The notes beneath the pieces are model-generated. The model had not been told where the DNA came from. It did no database searches and saw nothing but the letters and a program-made list of their open reading frames with translations. Positions 4,893 to 5,288 of a stretch of DNA of 5,288 bases are shown one piece after another. A program made the position numbers and the translations under genes. This DNA comes from Polynucleobacter meluiroseus. Its GTDB lineage: Bacteria > Verrucomicrobiota > Verrucomicrobiia > Opitutales > UBA953. The stretch is from contig CALPIW020000134.1 in assembly GCA_943323725.2 (NCBI GenBank), positions 1 to 5,288 on the forward strand, read 5' to 3'. Position 1 is the first letter of the stretch. Each line of letters begins with the position of its first letter.

Positions 4893-4998
4893 GTTCGCCG
4901 CAGGGCGAACCTAGGTAGGGGCACGATTCATCGTGCACTCCGCATCAGGAGGGCGCGGCGTAGCCACGCCCCTACCCTCGGCCGCCCTGCGGCGGCCG
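4893..4998 (+). repeat. REPIN-like four-hairpin composite, copy 2
   Basis: The order is GTTCGCC/GGCGAAC (4893-4910), GTAG (4915-4918) with GCACGAT/ATCGTGC (4921-4936), a 9-3-9 hairpin (4951-4971, loop GTA, one C-A mismatch) followed by CTAC (4972-4975), and CGGCCGCC/GGCGGCCG (4979-4998). It is inverted relative to 1496-1600. Together the two copies flank the sulfatase pair and nothing else. In both copies the hairpins are almost unchanged, while the spacer between the two REPs differs. Confidence 0.8.
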
Positions 4999-5001
4999 CT
5001 A

Positions 5002-5026
5002 GGGCAGCACGCGGTGCTGCCCCTAC
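5002..5026 (-). repeat. GTAG-type REP hairpin
   Basis: GGGCAGCAC (5002-5010) pairs perfectly with 5014-5022 around GCG, and CTAC (5023-5026) abuts it. It is the intact equivalent of the decayed element at 130-154. Confidence 0.8.
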
Positions 5027-5038
5027 CTCGATACAGGC

Positions 5039-5063
5039 GGATGCGATGTCATCGCATCCCTAC
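5039..5063 (-). repeat. GTAG-type REP hairpin
   Basis: GGATGCGAT (5039-5047) pairs perfectly with 5051-5059 around GTC, and CTAC (5060-5063) abuts it. It is identical to the hairpin at 167-187, the only stem sequence shared between the two direct composites. Confidence 0.8.
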
Positions 5064-5096
5064 CTCGATACACTCTATGCACAGCATAGCCCGGAC

Positions 5097-5145
5097 ACTT
5101 TTGCACCTTTGCACAGGCCGCAGGCCGATTTGCACTTTTGCACCC
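5097..5145 (+). repeat. TTTGCAC module, copy 2
   Basis: TTTGCAC starts at 5100, 5108, 5129 and 5137, the same 8-21-8 spacing as in copy 1. The central inverted repeat is GGCC-GCA-GGCC. There are three substitutions against 280-328 and no gaps. Confidence 0.8.
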
Positions 5146-5146
5146 T

Positions 5147-5171
5147 GGACAGCACGTGGTGCTGTCCCTGC
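5147..5171 (-). repeat. REP hairpin with altered tetranucleotide (CTGC)
   Basis: GGACAGCAC (5147-5155) pairs perfectly with 5159-5167 around GTG. The adjoining tetranucleotide is CTGC (5168-5171), not CTAC, which would probably weaken recognition if GTAG is required. It sits 45 nt before the GTG start at 5216. Confidence 0.7.
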
Positions 5172-5215
5172 CTTTACCTCTCGATACCCCAAACTCCTTC
5201 CTCTATCTTTCTCCC

Positions 5216-5288
5216 GTGGACCTCTTCTTCACCGCCGTCGCGGCGGTCATGCTCTACCTGCACAGCCTGCGGGATTTCGCCCGTGAGG
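5216..5288 (+). CDS. N-terminus of a probable membrane protein, truncated by the window edge
   Basis: From GTG 5216 the frame is open to the edge (24 codons), with nearly every codon ending in G or C. It begins (M)DLFFTAVAAVMLYLHSLRDF. The hydrophobic run at residues 3-15 looks like a first membrane helix or a signal anchor. The LYLHSL and DFARE strings faintly recall the opening helix of Na/Pi-cotransporter-type proteins, but too little is present to name it. An in-frame ATG at 5249 is a less likely start because it would cut the helix. No clear Shine-Dalgarno is visible; the leader 5187-5215 is pyrimidine-rich. The right-hand REP composite ends about 30 nt before it. Confidence 0.5.
   Translation, partial: MDLFFTAVAAVMLYLHSLRDFARE

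Larger units (their letters stand above)
5002..5186 (-). repeat. Right copy of REP / TTTGCAC composite repeat
   Basis: This is the direct-orientation counterpart of 130-368: REP (5002-5026), REP (5039-5063), a spacer of about 30 nt (against about 85 nt on the left), the TTTGCAC module (5097-5145), a REP (5147-5171), and a TTACCTC-type tail. Together with 4808-5001 it fills the 408-bp gap after sulfatase 2, leaving only 5187-5215 as unstructured leader before the last gene. Strand is given for the GTAG side of the REPs. Confidence 0.75.

Noticed and set aside
3353..4924. 523-codon minus-strand open frame opposite sulfatase 2
   Set aside because: It is longer than the real gene only because of GC-rich codon bias. 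It lacks domain motifs and starts inside the REPIN composite.
4847..5171. CRISPR-like array
   Set aside because: Spacing is irregular, no identical direct repeat of 24-40 nt is present, and the conserved part is only the tetranucleotide with its GG/CC flank.
4933..5286. + strand frame of 117 codons in the right intergenic region
   Set aside because: It consists of REPIN, REP and TTTGCAC repeat sequence in translation and overlaps the better-supported GTG start at 5216 in another frame.

Overview
The window is GC-rich, with strong G/C preference at third codon positions and two sulfatase genes side by side. That fits a polysaccharide-degrading bacterium of the Planctomycetota-Verrucomicrobiota group, perhaps an Opitutales-like Verrucomicrobiota. 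This assignment is inference from gene content and style; there is no phylogenetic marker.

Layout, all genes on the + strand: (1) 3-137, a fragment of an unrecognised C-terminus. (2) 138-443, non-coding and filled with repeats. (3) 444-1402, a two-gene operon with an ATGA overlap: a small HAD-fold hydrolase and a cysteine-free Rrf2-type regulator. (4) 1403-1774, an intergenic region built almost wholly of hairpins and inverted repeats. (5) 1775-4807, two S1-family sulfatases 42 bp apart, one arylsulfatase A/GalNAc-6-sulfatase-like and one iduronate-2-sulfatase-like. Both carry the C-x-P-x-R site for formylglycine and an N-terminal export sequence. They probably desulfate complex polysaccharides outside the cytoplasm. 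(6) 4808-5215, again packed with repeats. (7) 5216-5288, the probable start of a membrane protein.

The most unusual content is between the genes. Ten short hairpins abut the tetranucleotide GTAG (CTAC on the + strand; one copy has CTGC), and an eleventh looks decayed. Most have the same geometry, a 9-bp stem, 3-nt loop and 9-bp stem, but nearly every stem sequence differs. This is the architecture of GTAG-type REP elements mobilised by RAYT (TnpREP, Y1) transposases, with unusually diverse stems. Two opposed elements plus two flanking hairpins form a composite of about 105 bp. It occurs twice, inverted, on either side of the sulfatase pair (1496-1600 and 4893-4998). A second composite, with two REPs, a TTTGCAC module and a third REP, occurs in direct orientation ahead of the HAD gene (130-368) and ahead of the last gene (5002-5186). 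Short tandem word tracts with periods of 7, 8 and 16/9 lie among them. No RAYT gene lies in the window, so the mobilising enzyme would have to be encoded elsewhere.

All repeat alignments and identity counts were made by eye.
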